Shown: positions 15,877 through 25,216, numbered from the stretch's first letter. The stretch: DNA of 64,000 nucleotides from Variovorax sp. PMC12 (GCF_003019815.1 NZ_CP027774.1:496001-560000); one strand, 5' to 3'. Program-made: numbers and translations. The notes: generated by a model not told the origin, from the letters alone.

Positions 15877-17943
15877 ATGCAAAGCATCCGACGCCACCTG
15901 GTGTGGCTGGTCGTGGCCGTGGCCGGCGCGTTTTCGCTCGCCACCGTGGCCCTGACCCGAGGTGAGAGCGTCAACGCCCTCTGGGTGGTGGCCGCCGCGA
16001 TCTGCACCTACCTGATCGCCTACCGCTACTACAGCCTCTTCATCGCCGACAAGGTGCTGGGCCTGGACGGCAACCGCAAGACGCCCGCGCACCGCCACAA
16101 CGACGGCCTGGACTACGTGCCGACCGACAAGAACGTGCTGTTCGGCCACCACTTCGCGGCCATTGCCGGCGCGGGCCCGCTGGTGGGCCCGGTGCTCGCG
16201 GCGCAGATGGGCTACCTGCCCGGCCTGCTGTGGGTGCTGGCCGGCGTGGTGTTCGCCGGCGCGGTGCAGGACTTCATCATTCTCTTCATCTCCACGCGGC
16301 GCGACGGCCGCTCGCTGGGCGACCTCGTGAAGCAGGAGATGGGCGTGGTGCCCGGCATGATTGCCCTGTTCGGCACCTTCATGATCATGATCATCATCCT
16401 GGCGGTGCTGGCGCTGATCGTGGTGAAGGCGCTGGCCGAGTCGCCGTGGGGCACCTTCACGGTGGCGGCCACGGTGCCGGTGGCGCTCTTCATGGGCGTG
16501 TACCTGCGCTACCTCCGCCCGGGCCGCATCGGCGAGGTGTCGCTGATCGGCTTCGTGCTGCTGATGCTGGCCATCTTCGGCGGCCAGGCCGTGAGCCAGA
16601 GCCCCGAATGGGCGCCGCTCTTCACCTTCGACGGCAAGGCGCTCACCTGGATGCTGGTGGGCTACGGCTTCGTCGCCGCGAGCCTGCCGGTGTGGCTGCT
16701 GCTGGCGCCGCGCGACTACCTGTCGACCTTCCTGAAGATCGGCACCATCATCGCGCTGGCCATCGGCATTGTGTTCGTGATGCCCACGCTGCAGATGCCG
16801 GCCGTCACGCAGTTCGCGCAGGGCAACGGCCCGGTGTGGTCGGGCAGCCTGTTCCCGTTCCTGTTCATCACCATCGCCTGCGGCGCCGTCTCGGGCTTCC
16901 ATGCGCTCATCTCTTCGGGCACCACGCCCAAGATGCTCGACAACGAGCGCCATGCGCGCTTCATCGGCTATGGCGGCATGCTGGCCGAATCCTTCGTCGC
17001 CGTGATGGCGCTGGTGGCGGCCTCGTGCATCGAGCCGGGCATCTACTTCGCAATGAACAGCCCGGCCGCGCTGGTGGGCAGCACCGCGCAGCAGGCGGCG
17101 CAGACCATCTCGAGCTGGGGCTTCGTGATCACACCCGAAATGCTGGTGCAGACCGCCAGGGACGTGGGCGAGACCACCATCCTGGGCCGCGCAGGCGGCG
17201 CGCCGACGCTGGCGGTGGGCATGGCCCACATCCTGCACCAGGTGATCGGCGGCCAGGCCATGATGGCCTTCTGGTACCACTTCGCGATTCTGTTCGAGGC
17301 GCTGTTTATCCTCACGGCGGTGGACGCCGGCACCCGCGCCGGCCGCTTCATGCTGCAGGACCTGTTGGGCAGCTTCGTGCCGGCGCTCAAGCGCACCGAC
17401 TCGCTGCCGGCCAACCTCGTGGCCACGGCACTGTGCGTGGCGGCCTGGGGCTACTTCCTGTACCAGGGCGTGGTCGATCCGCTGGGCGGCATCAACACGC
17501 TGTGGCCGCTGTTCGGCATCTCCAACCAGATGCTGGCCGCCGTGGCGCTGATGCTGGGCGTGGTGGTGCTGTTCCGCATGAAGCGCGAGCGCTACGCCTG
17601 GGTGGCCGCCGCGCCGGCCGCATGGCTGCTGGCCTGCACGCTCACCGCGGGCTGGCAGAAGATCTTCTCGGCCGACCCGAAGATCGGCTTCCTGTCGCAT
17701 GCCGCCAGGTACACCGAGGGCATCGCCAACGGCGTGCTCGTGGCGCCGGCCAAGACGCCCGAGGCCATGTCGCGCATCGTGTTCAACGACCGGCTGGATG
17801 CGGCGCTGTGCGCGCTCTTCATGTTCGTGGTGCTCAGCGTGCTGGTCTACAGCATCAAGGCCTGCCTGGCGGCACGCGCGGCCAACCGGCCGACCACGCA
17901 GGAGACGCCGTTCGAGCCGCTGGCCGCATCGGCCGCGCGCTGA
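15877..17943 (+). CDS. cstA: Carbon starvation protein CstA-family transporter
   Basis: A 688-residue integral membrane protein, the usual family length, with some 16 or more hydrophobic spans. Family signatures include HHFAAIAGAGPLVGPVLAAQ near residue 90 and FHALISSGTTPKM in the middle. CstA and its paralogue BtsT (YjiY) import pyruvate and peptides during carbon limitation. The start ATG at 15877 has GGAGA 7 bases upstream. The partner gene yjiX/ybdD begins 4 bp after its stop, and a clear terminator follows that gene. A long hairpin in the upstream region may be a control site. Confidence 0.95.
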   Translation: MQSIRRHLVWLVVAVAGAFSLATVALTRGESVNALWVVAAAICTYLIAYRYYSLFIADKVLGLDGNRKTPAHRHNDGLDYVPTDKNVLFGHHFAAIAGAGPLVGPVLAAQMGYLPGLLWVLAGVVFAGAVQDFIILFISTRRDGRSLGDLVKQEMGVVPGMIALFGTFMIMIIILAVLALIVVKALAESPWGTFTVAATVPVALFMGVYLRYLRPGRIGEVSLIGFVLLMLAIFGGQAVSQSPEWAPLFTFDGKALTWMLVGYGFVAASLPVWLLLAPRDYLSTFLKIGTIIALAIGIVFVMPTLQMPAVTQFAQGNGPVWSGSLFPFLFITIACGAVSGFHALISSGTTPKMLDNERHARFIGYGGMLAESFVAVMALVAASCIEPGIYFAMNSPAALVGSTAQQAAQTISSWGFVITPEMLVQTARDVGETTILGRAGGAPTLAVGMAHILHQVIGGQAMMAFWYHFAILFEALFILTAVDAGTRAGRFMLQDLLGSFVPALKRTDSLPANLVATALCVAAWGYFLYQGVVDPLGGINTLWPLFGISNQMLAAVALMLGVVVLFRMKRERYAWVAAAPAAWLLACTLTAGWQKIFSADPKIGFLSHAARYTEGIANGVLVAPAKTPEAMSRIVFNDRLDAALCALFMFVVLSVLVYSIKACLAARAANRPTTQETPFEPLAASAAR

Positions 17944-17947
17944 AGCC

Positions 17948-18154
17948 ATGGGCCTCGCATTGCCCGAAGCCGGGCGCTACTTCGCGCGCTCGCTCAAGCA
18001 GTCGCTGCGGCTCATGGTCGGCATGCCCGACTACGACGCTTACCTGACCCACATGGCAGCCACCCACCCGGACCGCCCGCCCATGAGCTACGAAGCCTTC
18101 TTCCGCGAACGGCTGGAGGCGCGCTACGGGGCAGGCAAGGGGCGCTGCTGCTAG
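17948..18154 (+). CDS. YbdD/YjiX family small protein
   Basis: A 68-residue protein with the family core MPDYDAYLTHMAATHPDRPP and YEAFFRERLEARYG. Genes of this family almost always follow cstA or btsT, and the product is thought to be needed for transporter function. It begins 4 bp after the cstA stop. The C-terminus is GKGRCC, with a cysteine pair. The terminator at 18212-18244 closes the operon. Confidence 0.9.
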   Translation: MGLALPEAGRYFARSLKQSLRLMVGMPDYDAYLTHMAATHPDRPPMSYEAFFRERLEARYGAGKGRCC

Positions 18155-18211
18155 CCAGCGCTTCGTCTGGCGTTGTTCGTGTTCGCTTGACCCGCGCAGA
18201 ATGCGGGTGAT

Positions 18212-18244
18212 AGCCTGCCCTCGCCTCGCGAGGGGCAGGCTTTT
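18212..18244 (+). terminator. Rho-independent terminator of the cstA-yjiX operon
   Basis: AGCCTGCCC pairs with GGGCAGGCT, extended inward by TCGC/GCGA with one bulged G around a CTC loop, and TTTT follows. It begins 57 bp after the yjiX stop and 37 bp before the next gene. Confidence 0.85.
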
Positions 18245-18280
18245 CTTCGTCGAACACCAGCGAACAACACAACGCAACCC

Positions 18281-19561
18281 ATGATTTCTTCCAAGCGCTC
18301 ATCCGCCACCAAGCTCACCAACAAACCGGCGCCGCTGCGCTCCGTCTGCCACGGGGTGGTGCTTGCATGCGCGCTGCTGGCCGGCGGCAACGCCCTGGCC
18401 CAGAAGCCGCACCAGGGCGCGCTCGATGCGGCCACGCAATACAAGGACGAGGCGCTCCAGATGCTCGAGCGCATGGTCAACATCGACTCGGGGTCGGCCA
18501 ACACCGAAGGGCTCGACAAGGTGCGAGAGATGGCGGTGGGCGAACTGCGCAAGCTCGGCGCGCGCATCGAGACCTTCCCCGCCGACCCGCACCCCGGCAC
18601 CAACGTGGTGGCCACGTTCACGGGGCAGGGCAAGAAGAAGATCCTGATCCTCGCCCACATGGACACCGTGTTCAAGGACGGCACGGCCGCCGCCAAGCCC
18701 TTCTACGTCAAGGACGGCCGCGCCTACGGCCCCGGCGTGATGGACGACAAGGGCGGCGTGGTCGCGGGCCTCTATGCGCTGAAGATCCTGCAGCAGATCG
18801 GTTTCAAGGACTATGGGCAGATCACCTTCCTGCTCGACACCAACGAGGAGACGGGCTCCGTCGGCACCAGCGCGCTGATCGAGCGCGTGGCCAAGGAGCA
18901 TGACGTGGCGCTGAACCTGGAGCCGGGCCGCCCGGCCGACGGCCTCGTGGTCGAGCGCAAGGGCTCGGCCACCGCGCTGGTCGAGGTGAAGGGCGTGGCC
19001 GCGCACGCGGGCGTGGCGCCCGAGGCCGGCCGCAATGCCGCAATGGAAGTCGCGCACCAGGTGCTGCAGCTGTCGAAGACGGCCGACCCGGTGAAGAAGA
19101 CCACGGTCAACTTCACCGTGATCACCGCCAACGGGCCGACCAACGTGATTCCCGCCACCGCGAGCGCCAAGGGCGACGTGCGCGCGGCCACGCCGGAAGA
19201 GTTCGACCGTGTCGAGAAAGACCTGGTGCGCATCGCGCAGAACAAGCTGATTCCCGAGATCGAGGTGCGCGTGCGCCTGGTGCGCGGCCTGCCGCCGATG
19301 CCGCGCCTGCCCGCATCGGAGAAGCTGGTGAAGATGGCCGAGGGCATCTACGCCGAGATCGGCAAGAAGCTCACCATCGAGAGCAGTGGCGGCGCGGCCG
19401 ACGCGAGCCTGGTGGCGGGCGTGGGCGTGCCGGTGCTCGACGGCTTCGGCATCGTGGGTGGCGGCATCCACACGCCCGAGGAGTATGCCGAGGTCGAGAG
19501 CGTGGTGCCGCGCCTCTACCTGCTGTCGCGCATGCTGATGGACCTGAGCGCGAACAACTGA
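18281..19561 (+). CDS. M20-family metallopeptidase (carboxypeptidase G2 / glutamate carboxypeptidase-like), exported
   Basis: A 426-residue M20A peptidase with a Sec signal ending NALAQ. Metal and catalytic motifs are LAHMDTVF (His, Asp), GPGVMDDKGG (bridging Asp), TNEETGS (catalytic Glu), NLEPGRP (Glu) and GGGIHTPEEY (late His), with a dimerisation domain in between. Carboxypeptidase G2 homologues remove C-terminal Glu from folates and acyl-glutamates, and others cut dipeptides. It follows a terminator, so it has its own promoter. Its position after a CstA-type peptide/pyruvate importer fits scavenging of peptides, but no shared transcript is seen. Confidence 0.92.
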   Translation: MISSKRSSATKLTNKPAPLRSVCHGVVLACALLAGGNALAQKPHQGALDAATQYKDEALQMLERMVNIDSGSANTEGLDKVREMAVGELRKLGARIETFPADPHPGTNVVATFTGQGKKKILILAHMDTVFKDGTAAAKPFYVKDGRAYGPGVMDDKGGVVAGLYALKILQQIGFKDYGQITFLLDTNEETGSVGTSALIERVAKEHDVALNLEPGRPADGLVVERKGSATALVEVKGVAAHAGVAPEAGRNAAMEVAHQVLQLSKTADPVKKTTVNFTVITANGPTNVIPATASAKGDVRAATPEEFDRVEKDLVRIAQNKLIPEIEVRVRLVRGLPPMPRLPASEKLVKMAEGIYAEIGKKLTIESSGGAADASLVAGVGVPVLDGFGIVGGGIHTPEEYAEVESVVPRLYLLSRMLMDLSANN

Positions 19562-19700
19562 CCCGGTGCAGGCTGCCTTCCTCGCGGCGTTGCGAGGCCG
19601 CAGGCTCAGGCGAAGGCTGAGGCCGCCTGAGCCAATTCCAGCTTTTCCCATCGGCGCCGCGAAGAGACGATGCATGCCATCTCATTCGCGGAGCTTGCCG

Positions 19701-20120
19701 ATGTCATCCGAACTCAACCAGATCGCCAGCTGGTCCTTGCGCTGGCGCATTGCCTTGTCGGGCGCGCTGTGCGTCGCGGCCGCGTTGTGCGCCGCGCAGC
19801 CGACCGATGCCGGCGCCCAGCTGCATGCCGAGCAGCGCTTCCAGCTGGCCCTCGAAGCGCAGTCGGACCGCGACTACGCCACCATGCTCGACATGCTGCG
19901 GCAGGCCGCCGACGAAGGCCATGCCCAGGCGCAGGAGATGCTGGGCATGGTGCTGCTGACCGGCCCGAGCCTCTATGGCGCCGCCGTGAAGGCCGACCGC
20001 TGCGAGGCGCGCGCATGGATGCATCGCGCGGCGGCGCAGGGCAGCGAGAGCGCGCGGGCGCAGCTGGTGTTCCTGAACCGGCTGCGCGGCTCGCCCGAAG
20101 GGCGCGGCGCCTGCGGCTGA
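19701..20120 (+). CDS. Sel1-repeat protein with N-terminal signal
   Basis: A 139-residue protein with an N-terminal hydrophobic segment (WRIALSGALCVAAALCAAQP) and two Sel1-like repeats, ATMLDMLRQAADEGHAQAQE and EARAWMHRAAAQGSESARAQ. Sel1/TPR proteins bind other proteins; this one should be periplasmic or membrane-anchored. I chose the ATG at 19701, which has GGAG 7 bases upstream; the frame extends further back with Arg-rich, non-protein-like sequence. No partner can be named from context. Confidence 0.7.
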   Translation: MSSELNQIASWSLRWRIALSGALCVAAALCAAQPTDAGAQLHAEQRFQLALEAQSDRDYATMLDMLRQAADEGHAQAQEMLGMVLLTGPSLYGAAVKADRCEARAWMHRAAAQGSESARAQLVFLNRLRGSPEGRGACG

Positions 20121-20166
20121 AGCCCGCGCCGCGGGCGGCTGGCCTTCAGGTCAGAATCGGGAGTTG

Positions 20167-21186
20167 ATGGAACTCCGATCCCTGCGCTACTTCATCGCCG
20201 TGCTCGAGGCGGGCAGTCTCTCGCGCGCCGCCGTGGCGCTGTATGTTGCGCAGCCCGCGCTGACGGCGCAGATCAAGAAGCTGGAGCTCGAACTCGGCAC
20301 GCAGCTGTTCGAACGCTCGCACGCGGGCGTCACGCCCACGGCCGCCGGCCTGCAGCTCTACCAGGATGCGCGCAAGCTGCTGTCGGATGCGAGCGCGATG
20401 CGCGATCGCCTGCAGCGTCCGCCCGAGGGGCCGGAGGGCTCGGTCACTGTCGCGGTGCCGTTTCTGCTGTCGTCGCTGCTGCTCGGCCCCGTGCTGGCGC
20501 GGCTCAAGCGCACGCATCCGCGCATCCGCGTGTTCGTCATCGACGACCTGAGCCTGATGGTGCGCAAGGCCATGGTCGACCGTCGCGCGGACATCGGCCT
20601 GCTGGTCGATACCGAGTACCTCAACGGGCTGGACGTGACGCCCTTCGTGCGCGAGCCGATGTTCATCTGCGGCTACGACCCCGGCGGCGACGTGGCCGCG
20701 ATGACGCTGCCCTCACCGGGCGGGAAGAAGCAGGGGCGGGGCAAGGCCGCCACGTCGCGGCGCCCCATGCTGCCGTTCGCGCGCGCTGCCGGGCTGCCGC
20801 TCGTGCTGCAGTCGCGCCGCTTCAGCATCCGCGCGAGCGTGGAGGCGGCGGCGAACGACCTGGGGCTGGAGCTCAACATCGTGCACGAGCACGATTCGGC
20901 CCGCGTCATCCGCTCGCTGTACCTCGCGGGCGCGGGCTTCACCTTCTCGCCGGCCTGCGCGATGGCCGACGCGCCGCCTGCCGGCGGCGGCTGGTTCGCC
21001 GCGCGCGTGGTGCAGCCGGATCTGGCGCGCACCTACTACCTCGCGACCTCCTCGGCGCGCGAGCCCGACCCCGCGACGCGCGCCGTGATGCAGGTGCTGG
21101 TCGACGAGACCCGCGCGCTGATCGACGCCGGCCGCTGGGAGGCCGAGTTCCTGCCAGGCCGGCGCGGCAAGACGGCCGGGCCATAG
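20167..21186 (+). CDS. LysR-family transcriptional regulator
   Basis: A 339-residue LysR regulator, slightly longer than the usual 300. The N-terminal winged helix is at 1-60 (RYFIAVLEAGSLSRAAVALY, QPALTAQIKKLELELG) and the co-inducer domain follows. An insertion of about 25 basic, Gly-rich residues (around GGKKQGRGKAATSRR) interrupts the effector domain. It lies on the same strand just upstream of the acyl-CoA ligase, acyl-CoA dehydrogenase and Bug genes, not divergent as LysR genes usually are, and probably controls them. The start is ATG 20167, with GGGAG 4 bases upstream. Confidence 0.88.
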   Translation: MELRSLRYFIAVLEAGSLSRAAVALYVAQPALTAQIKKLELELGTQLFERSHAGVTPTAAGLQLYQDARKLLSDASAMRDRLQRPPEGPEGSVTVAVPFLLSSLLLGPVLARLKRTHPRIRVFVIDDLSLMVRKAMVDRRADIGLLVDTEYLNGLDVTPFVREPMFICGYDPGGDVAAMTLPSPGGKKQGRGKAATSRRPMLPFARAAGLPLVLQSRRFSIRASVEAAANDLGLELNIVHEHDSARVIRSLYLAGAGFTFSPACAMADAPPAGGGWFAARVVQPDLARTYYLATSSAREPDPATRAVMQVLVDETRALIDAGRWEAEFLPGRRGKTAGP

Positions 21187-21325
21187 CCGCGAGCGCAGGG
21201 GCTCGGGCTGGCCATCATCTTTTTTGATGGCCGCGCATCAGCAATCGGTATTTGTTGTCCGGCGCCGTCTGCGGCGAAAGTTGCCCGTACCGCGTGCTTG
21301 TGGCACGCGCATGAAGGAGACAACC

Positions 21326-22900
21326 TTGCTGCCCCCAGCCGCCCATGAGATCGCCAATGTCGGCGCGCTCGTATCCCGCGCCGCGCGCATCCACGCCCGG
21401 CGCCTTGCCGTCACGAGCGCGTCGCGCGCCGTCACCTACCAACAGCTCGAGCAGCGCTCCAACCGGCTGGCCAACGCGCTGTGCGGCCTGGGCCTGCAGC
21501 GCGGCGATCGCGTGGGTGTCTACTTGCCCAACTGCATCGAGATCGTCGAGCTGGAGCTGGCCTGCTACAAGGCGGCGCTGGTGAAGGCCCCGATGAATGC
21601 ACGGCTCGCGCCCGTCGAGGTGGCCGAGGTCATCGCCAACAGCGAGGCTGCGCTGGTCGTCACCACCGCCGAGCGGGCCGAGAGCTTCCTGCCGCACCTC
21701 AAGGGCGCCGCGCCGCGCCTGCTGCTGCTCGACGCCGCCCAGGACACGCCCGCCTCCTACGAGGGCCGCATGGCACTGGCCAGCGACAGCTTCGCCGCCG
21801 CGCGCGTGCATGCGGACGAACTCGCGGTGCTGCACTACACCTCGGGCTCCAGCGGCGTGCTCAAGGCGGCCATGCAGACCTTCGGCAACCGGCTCGCGCA
21901 ATTGCGCAAGTTCTTGATGCGCGCCGACAACCCGCGTCCCGGCGATCTGCTGGGGCTGGTCGGGCCGATCACGCATGCGTCGGGCATGCAGCTGGTGCCG
22001 GCCCTGTGCAGCGGCGCGACGATCCGCCTGTTCGCCGGCTTCGAGCCTGCGCGCTTCATCGCCGAGATGAAGCGCGAGCGCGTGACCCACACCTTCATGG
22101 TGCCCACCATGATCAACATGCTGCTGGCCGAAGTGCAGGGCCAGTACCGTCCGCTGCCCGACCTGCACCGGCTGGGCTACGGCGCGGCGCCCATGGCGCC
22201 GGCGCGCATCATGCAGGCGATGGACGTGTTCGGCCCGGTGCTCTCGCAGGGCTACGGCGCGGGCGAGACCACCTCCGGCGTGTGCGGCCTGAGCGTGGAC
22301 GACCACCTGTTCGCGCGCGCCGCGATGCCCGAGCGGCTGGCCTCGTGCGGGCGCCCCTTCCTGGAATCGCAGGTCGACATCTGCGACGACGAAGGCCGGC
22401 CCGTGGCGGCGGGCGAGATCGGCGAGATCGTGGTGGGCGGGGCCGACGTGTTCGCGGGGTACTGGCGCGCGCCCGAACTCACGGCCGAGGTGCTCAAGAA
22501 CGGCCGCTACCACACCGGCGACCTCGCGCGCGCCGACGACGAGGGCTACATCTACATCGTCGACCGCAAGAAGGACATGGTGATCAGCGGCGGCTTCAAC
22601 GTCTACCCCTCGGAGGTCGAGGCCGTGCTCTACCAGCACGCGGCGGTCGACGAGGCCTGCGTGTTCAGCGTGCCCGACGACAAATGGGGCGAGGCCGTGG
22701 CGGCGCACATCGTGCGCAAGCCCGGCGCCGTGCTCGACGCCGCCGCGCTCGATGCCTTCTGCGCCGAACGGCTTGCCGGCTTCAAGCGGCCCCGGCGCAT
22801 CGAGTTCGTCGACGCGCTGCAGAAGAACGCCAACGGAAAGATCGCGCGCAAGGCCATCCAGACGCCGTACTGGGCCGGGCACGACCGCCGCGTGAACTGA
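21326..22900 (+). CDS. AMP-binding acyl-CoA synthetase
   Basis: A ligase of about 524 residues in the ANL superfamily. The A3 phosphate-binding loop is HYTSGSSGVLKAAM, which departs from TSGTTGxPKG (no Pro-Lys-Gly). The A5 motif is GYGAGETTS, A7 is YHTGDLARADDEGYIYI, A8 is RKKDMVISGGFNVYPSEVE, and the catalytic Lys is in NANGKIARKAI. It converts a carboxylic acid, ATP and CoA into acyl-CoA. I favour TTG 21326 because AAGGAG lies 6 bases upstream; ATG 21311 would add five residues but lacks a good site. It stands with an acyl-CoA dehydrogenase and a Bug receptor, so uptake, activation and dehydrogenation of one acid is the likely route. Confidence 0.9.
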   Translation: MLPPAAHEIANVGALVSRAARIHARRLAVTSASRAVTYQQLEQRSNRLANALCGLGLQRGDRVGVYLPNCIEIVELELACYKAALVKAPMNARLAPVEVAEVIANSEAALVVTTAERAESFLPHLKGAAPRLLLLDAAQDTPASYEGRMALASDSFAAARVHADELAVLHYTSGSSGVLKAAMQTFGNRLAQLRKFLMRADNPRPGDLLGLVGPITHASGMQLVPALCSGATIRLFAGFEPARFIAEMKRERVTHTFMVPTMINMLLAEVQGQYRPLPDLHRLGYGAAPMAPARIMQAMDVFGPVLSQGYGAGETTSGVCGLSVDDHLFARAAMPERLASCGRPFLESQVDICDDEGRPVAAGEIGEIVVGGADVFAGYWRAPELTAEVLKNGRYHTGDLARADDEGYIYIVDRKKDMVISGGFNVYPSEVEAVLYQHAAVDEACVFSVPDDKWGEAVAAHIVRKPGAVLDAAALDAFCAERLAGFKRPRRIEFVDALQKNANGKIARKAIQTPYWAGHDRRVN

Positions 22901-22917
22901 GGAGCAGCCAGAACACC

Positions 22918-24153
22918 ATGAATGCCGAAACCATGACCCCCGGGCCCACCTTGGCGGCCGACGTGCGCGCACCGCTCTTCGACGGCCCCTTCGAAGGCTC
23001 GCCGCGCGCGGCCGAACTGATCGCCCGCATCGGCGACTTCCTGAACGGCGAGCTTGCCGCGCTGGTGCATGAGAAGGGCATCGACCACGAGCACAGCCCC
23101 GACAAGGCGACGCTGCAGCGCGTATGGCGCCGCTCGCACGAACTCGGCTTCTACGGCATGACGCTGCCCGCGCAGATGGGCGGGCTCGGGCTCTCGCTGC
23201 TCGACCATGTGCTGATCAAGGAGTCGATCTATTCGAGCGGCTCACCGCTCGCGCCCCATGTGTTCGGCGAGCTCAGCGGGCCGCCGCGCGTGGGTGCGCT
23301 CGCGCGCTTCGCCTCGCCCATGCAGCTCGCGAAGTTCATCCTTCCCGTGGCGCAGGCCGAAAAGGCCATCTGCTTCGCGCTGACCGAAGCCGAGGCCGGC
23401 TCCGACGCCGGCGCCGTGCAGACGCAGGCGCGGCGCGAGGGCGACGTCTTCGTGCTCAACGGCCGCAAGCGCTTCATCTCGGGTTCGCCCTTCGCGGACT
23501 ACGCGGTGCTGATGGCCTCCACCTCCGATAGCCCGGAGCGCCGCGATGTCTCGGCGTTCTTCGTCGACCTGGGGCAGCCCGGCGTGGAGGTGCAGTCGGG
23601 TTACAAGACGATGGCCGGCCAGTCGACCACCGGCGACATCGTGCTGACCGATTGCCGCGTGCCGGCCACCCACCTCATCGGCGAGACCGGCCGGGGGCTT
23701 GCGCTGGCGCTGGGCCGCATTGCCGTCAACCGGCTGCTGCATTGCCCCGGCATGGTGGGCCTTGCCACCGTGGCGCTGAAGGACGCGCGCGACTACGCCC
23801 GCACGCGCCGCCAGTTCGGCCGCCCGATCGCGGAGTTCCAGGCCATCCAGCATTCGCTGGCCGACATGGCCACGCAGCTGGCCGCGGCACGCGCGCTGAT
23901 GATCTCGACAGCGCGCCAGCTCGACGCCGGCGGCGACGCGCGTGCCGATGCCTCGATGGCCAAGCTGTTCTGCTCCGAAGCCGCGTTCCGCATTGCCGAT
24001 GCGGCGGTGCAGATCCACGGTGGCGAAGGCATCGTGCAGGGGCGCCGCGTGGAGTTCCTGTTTCGCATGCTGCGCATGTACCGGGTGCTGACCGGCACCA
24101 GCGAGATCCAGAAGAACATCATCGCGCGCGAACTCATCGGCGAGGCGAAGTAG
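22918..24153 (+). CDS. Acyl-CoA dehydrogenase
   Basis: A 411-residue flavoprotein of the ACAD family. The FAD-binding segments FALTEAEAGSDAGAVQT and FISGSPFADYAVLMAS are in the middle beta domain. The C-terminal helical domain has RRQFGRPIAEFQAIQHSLAD, IHGGEGIVQGRRVEF and TGTSEIQKNIIARELIG. Members form the alpha-beta double bond of acyl-CoA and pass electrons to ETF. The N-terminal part is longer than in short-chain types and resembles ACAD10/11-like or cyclic-acid enzymes. It starts 17 bp after the ligase stop and precedes the Bug gene by 35 bp, so all three are cotranscribed. Confidence 0.93.
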   Translation: MNAETMTPGPTLAADVRAPLFDGPFEGSPRAAELIARIGDFLNGELAALVHEKGIDHEHSPDKATLQRVWRRSHELGFYGMTLPAQMGGLGLSLLDHVLIKESIYSSGSPLAPHVFGELSGPPRVGALARFASPMQLAKFILPVAQAEKAICFALTEAEAGSDAGAVQTQARREGDVFVLNGRKRFISGSPFADYAVLMASTSDSPERRDVSAFFVDLGQPGVEVQSGYKTMAGQSTTGDIVLTDCRVPATHLIGETGRGLALALGRIAVNRLLHCPGMVGLATVALKDARDYARTRRQFGRPIAEFQAIQHSLADMATQLAAARALMISTARQLDAGGDARADASMAKLFCSEAAFRIADAAVQIHGGEGIVQGRRVEFLFRMLRMYRVLTGTSEIQKNIIARELIGEAK

Positions 24154-24188
24154 CCGCCGCACAAAAAAATCCCAGGAGACAAAAGACC

Positions 24189-25187
24189 GTGCAAAACCAT
24201 CTCACGCGGCGCGCGCTGTGTCGCGCGCTTGCGACCTCGCCTTTCATCCCCCTGCTGCCGCTGGCCGCCACGGCCGCGAACGCGGCCGACCACTGGCCGA
24301 GCCGGCCCATCAAGTGGGTCGTGCCCTACCTGGCCGGCACCGGCCCCGACATCGGCGCGCGCATCCTGGCGGAGGCGGCCGGGCCGTTGCTGGGCCAGCC
24401 GATCATCATCGAGAACAAGGGCGGCGCAGCCGGCAACATCGGCGCGCGGCAGGTGGCGCGCGCCGCGCCCGACGGCTACACCTGGATCTACTCGGCCGGG
24501 CCCATGGCCGCCAACGTCCGGATGTACAAGAGCCCGGGCTACGACGTGATGAAGGACTTTCGCCACGTCATGCGCATCACCACGTCCGACGTGCTGCTGG
24601 TCGTGGGCGAGTCGTCGGGCATCGGGTCGGTGCAGGAGCTGATCGACAAGGCGCGCGCCAACCCAGGCAAGCTCGACTACGCATCGGGCGGCGTGGGTAC
24701 GCCCTCGCACCTGGGCGTGGAGCTGTTCCTCCATGCGGCGGGCATCACCGCCACGCATGTGCCGTACAAGGGCGCGTCGGAACTGGTGAACGCGGTGCTG
24801 GGCAACCAGGTGAGCTTCGGCATGCCCATCTTCGCGGTGGCGTATCCGCACGTCAAAGGCGGCAAGCTCAAGGCGCTGGGCGTGGCGGGCGCGAAGCGCA
24901 ACCCCGCGCTGCCCGAGGTGCGCACGCTCGCCGAGCAGGGGCTGCAGGGCGTCGAGCTCACGTCGTGGGGCGGCCTCTCGCTGCCGGCCGGCACGCCCGA
25001 CGCGATCGCGAACCGCATCTACGAAGTGTTCAGCGGCCTGCTCAGGGAGCCGAAGGTGATCGCCGCGCTGACGGAGCTGGGCAGCCAGGTCATGCCGTCG
25101 ACGCCGCAGGACTACCTGCAGGTGATCCGCAGCGAGATCGACCTGACCGGGCGGATGATGAAGAGTGCCGGGATTTCGCCGCTGTAG
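24189..25187 (+). CDS. Bug-family (TctC-like) tripartite tricarboxylate receptor
   Basis: A 332-residue periplasmic binding protein. An N-terminal signal (RALCRALATSPFIPLLPLAA, ending ANA) is followed by family landmarks SRPIKWVVPYLAGTGPD, IIIENKGGAAGNIGARQVAR, PDGYTW, THVPYKGASE and AGTPDAIANRI. The start is GTG 24189 with CAGGAGAC upstream. Bug proteins capture carboxylates or related small acids. No TctA/TctB membrane subunits are encoded nearby. It closes the ligase-dehydrogenase operon, so its ligand is probably the acid handled by that pathway. Confidence 0.92.
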   Translation: MQNHLTRRALCRALATSPFIPLLPLAATAANAADHWPSRPIKWVVPYLAGTGPDIGARILAEAAGPLLGQPIIIENKGGAAGNIGARQVARAAPDGYTWIYSAGPMAANVRMYKSPGYDVMKDFRHVMRITTSDVLLVVGESSGIGSVQELIDKARANPGKLDYASGGVGTPSHLGVELFLHAAGITATHVPYKGASELVNAVLGNQVSFGMPIFAVAYPHVKGGKLKALGVAGAKRNPALPEVRTLAEQGLQGVELTSWGGLSLPAGTPDAIANRIYEVFSGLLREPKVIAALTELGSQVMPSTPQDYLQVIRSEIDLTGRMMKSAGISPL

Positions 25188-25198
25188 CACGCTTGTCT

Positions 25199-25216
25199 CC
25201 TGTGCGTACGCACAGG
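25199..25216. other. 18-bp perfect palindrome after the Bug gene
   Basis: CCTGTGCG-TA-CGCACAGG is self-complementary and begins 12 bp after the Bug stop. It is followed by CGGGTTTC, so it may act as a weak terminator (6-bp stem, 6-base loop) or as a dimeric regulator site ahead of the next gene. Confidence 0.35.

Noticed and set aside
15781..17949. 722-codon open frame antisense to cstA
   Set aside because: Its translation is His/Arg/Gln-rich with no domain and mirrors the strong codon bias of cstA.
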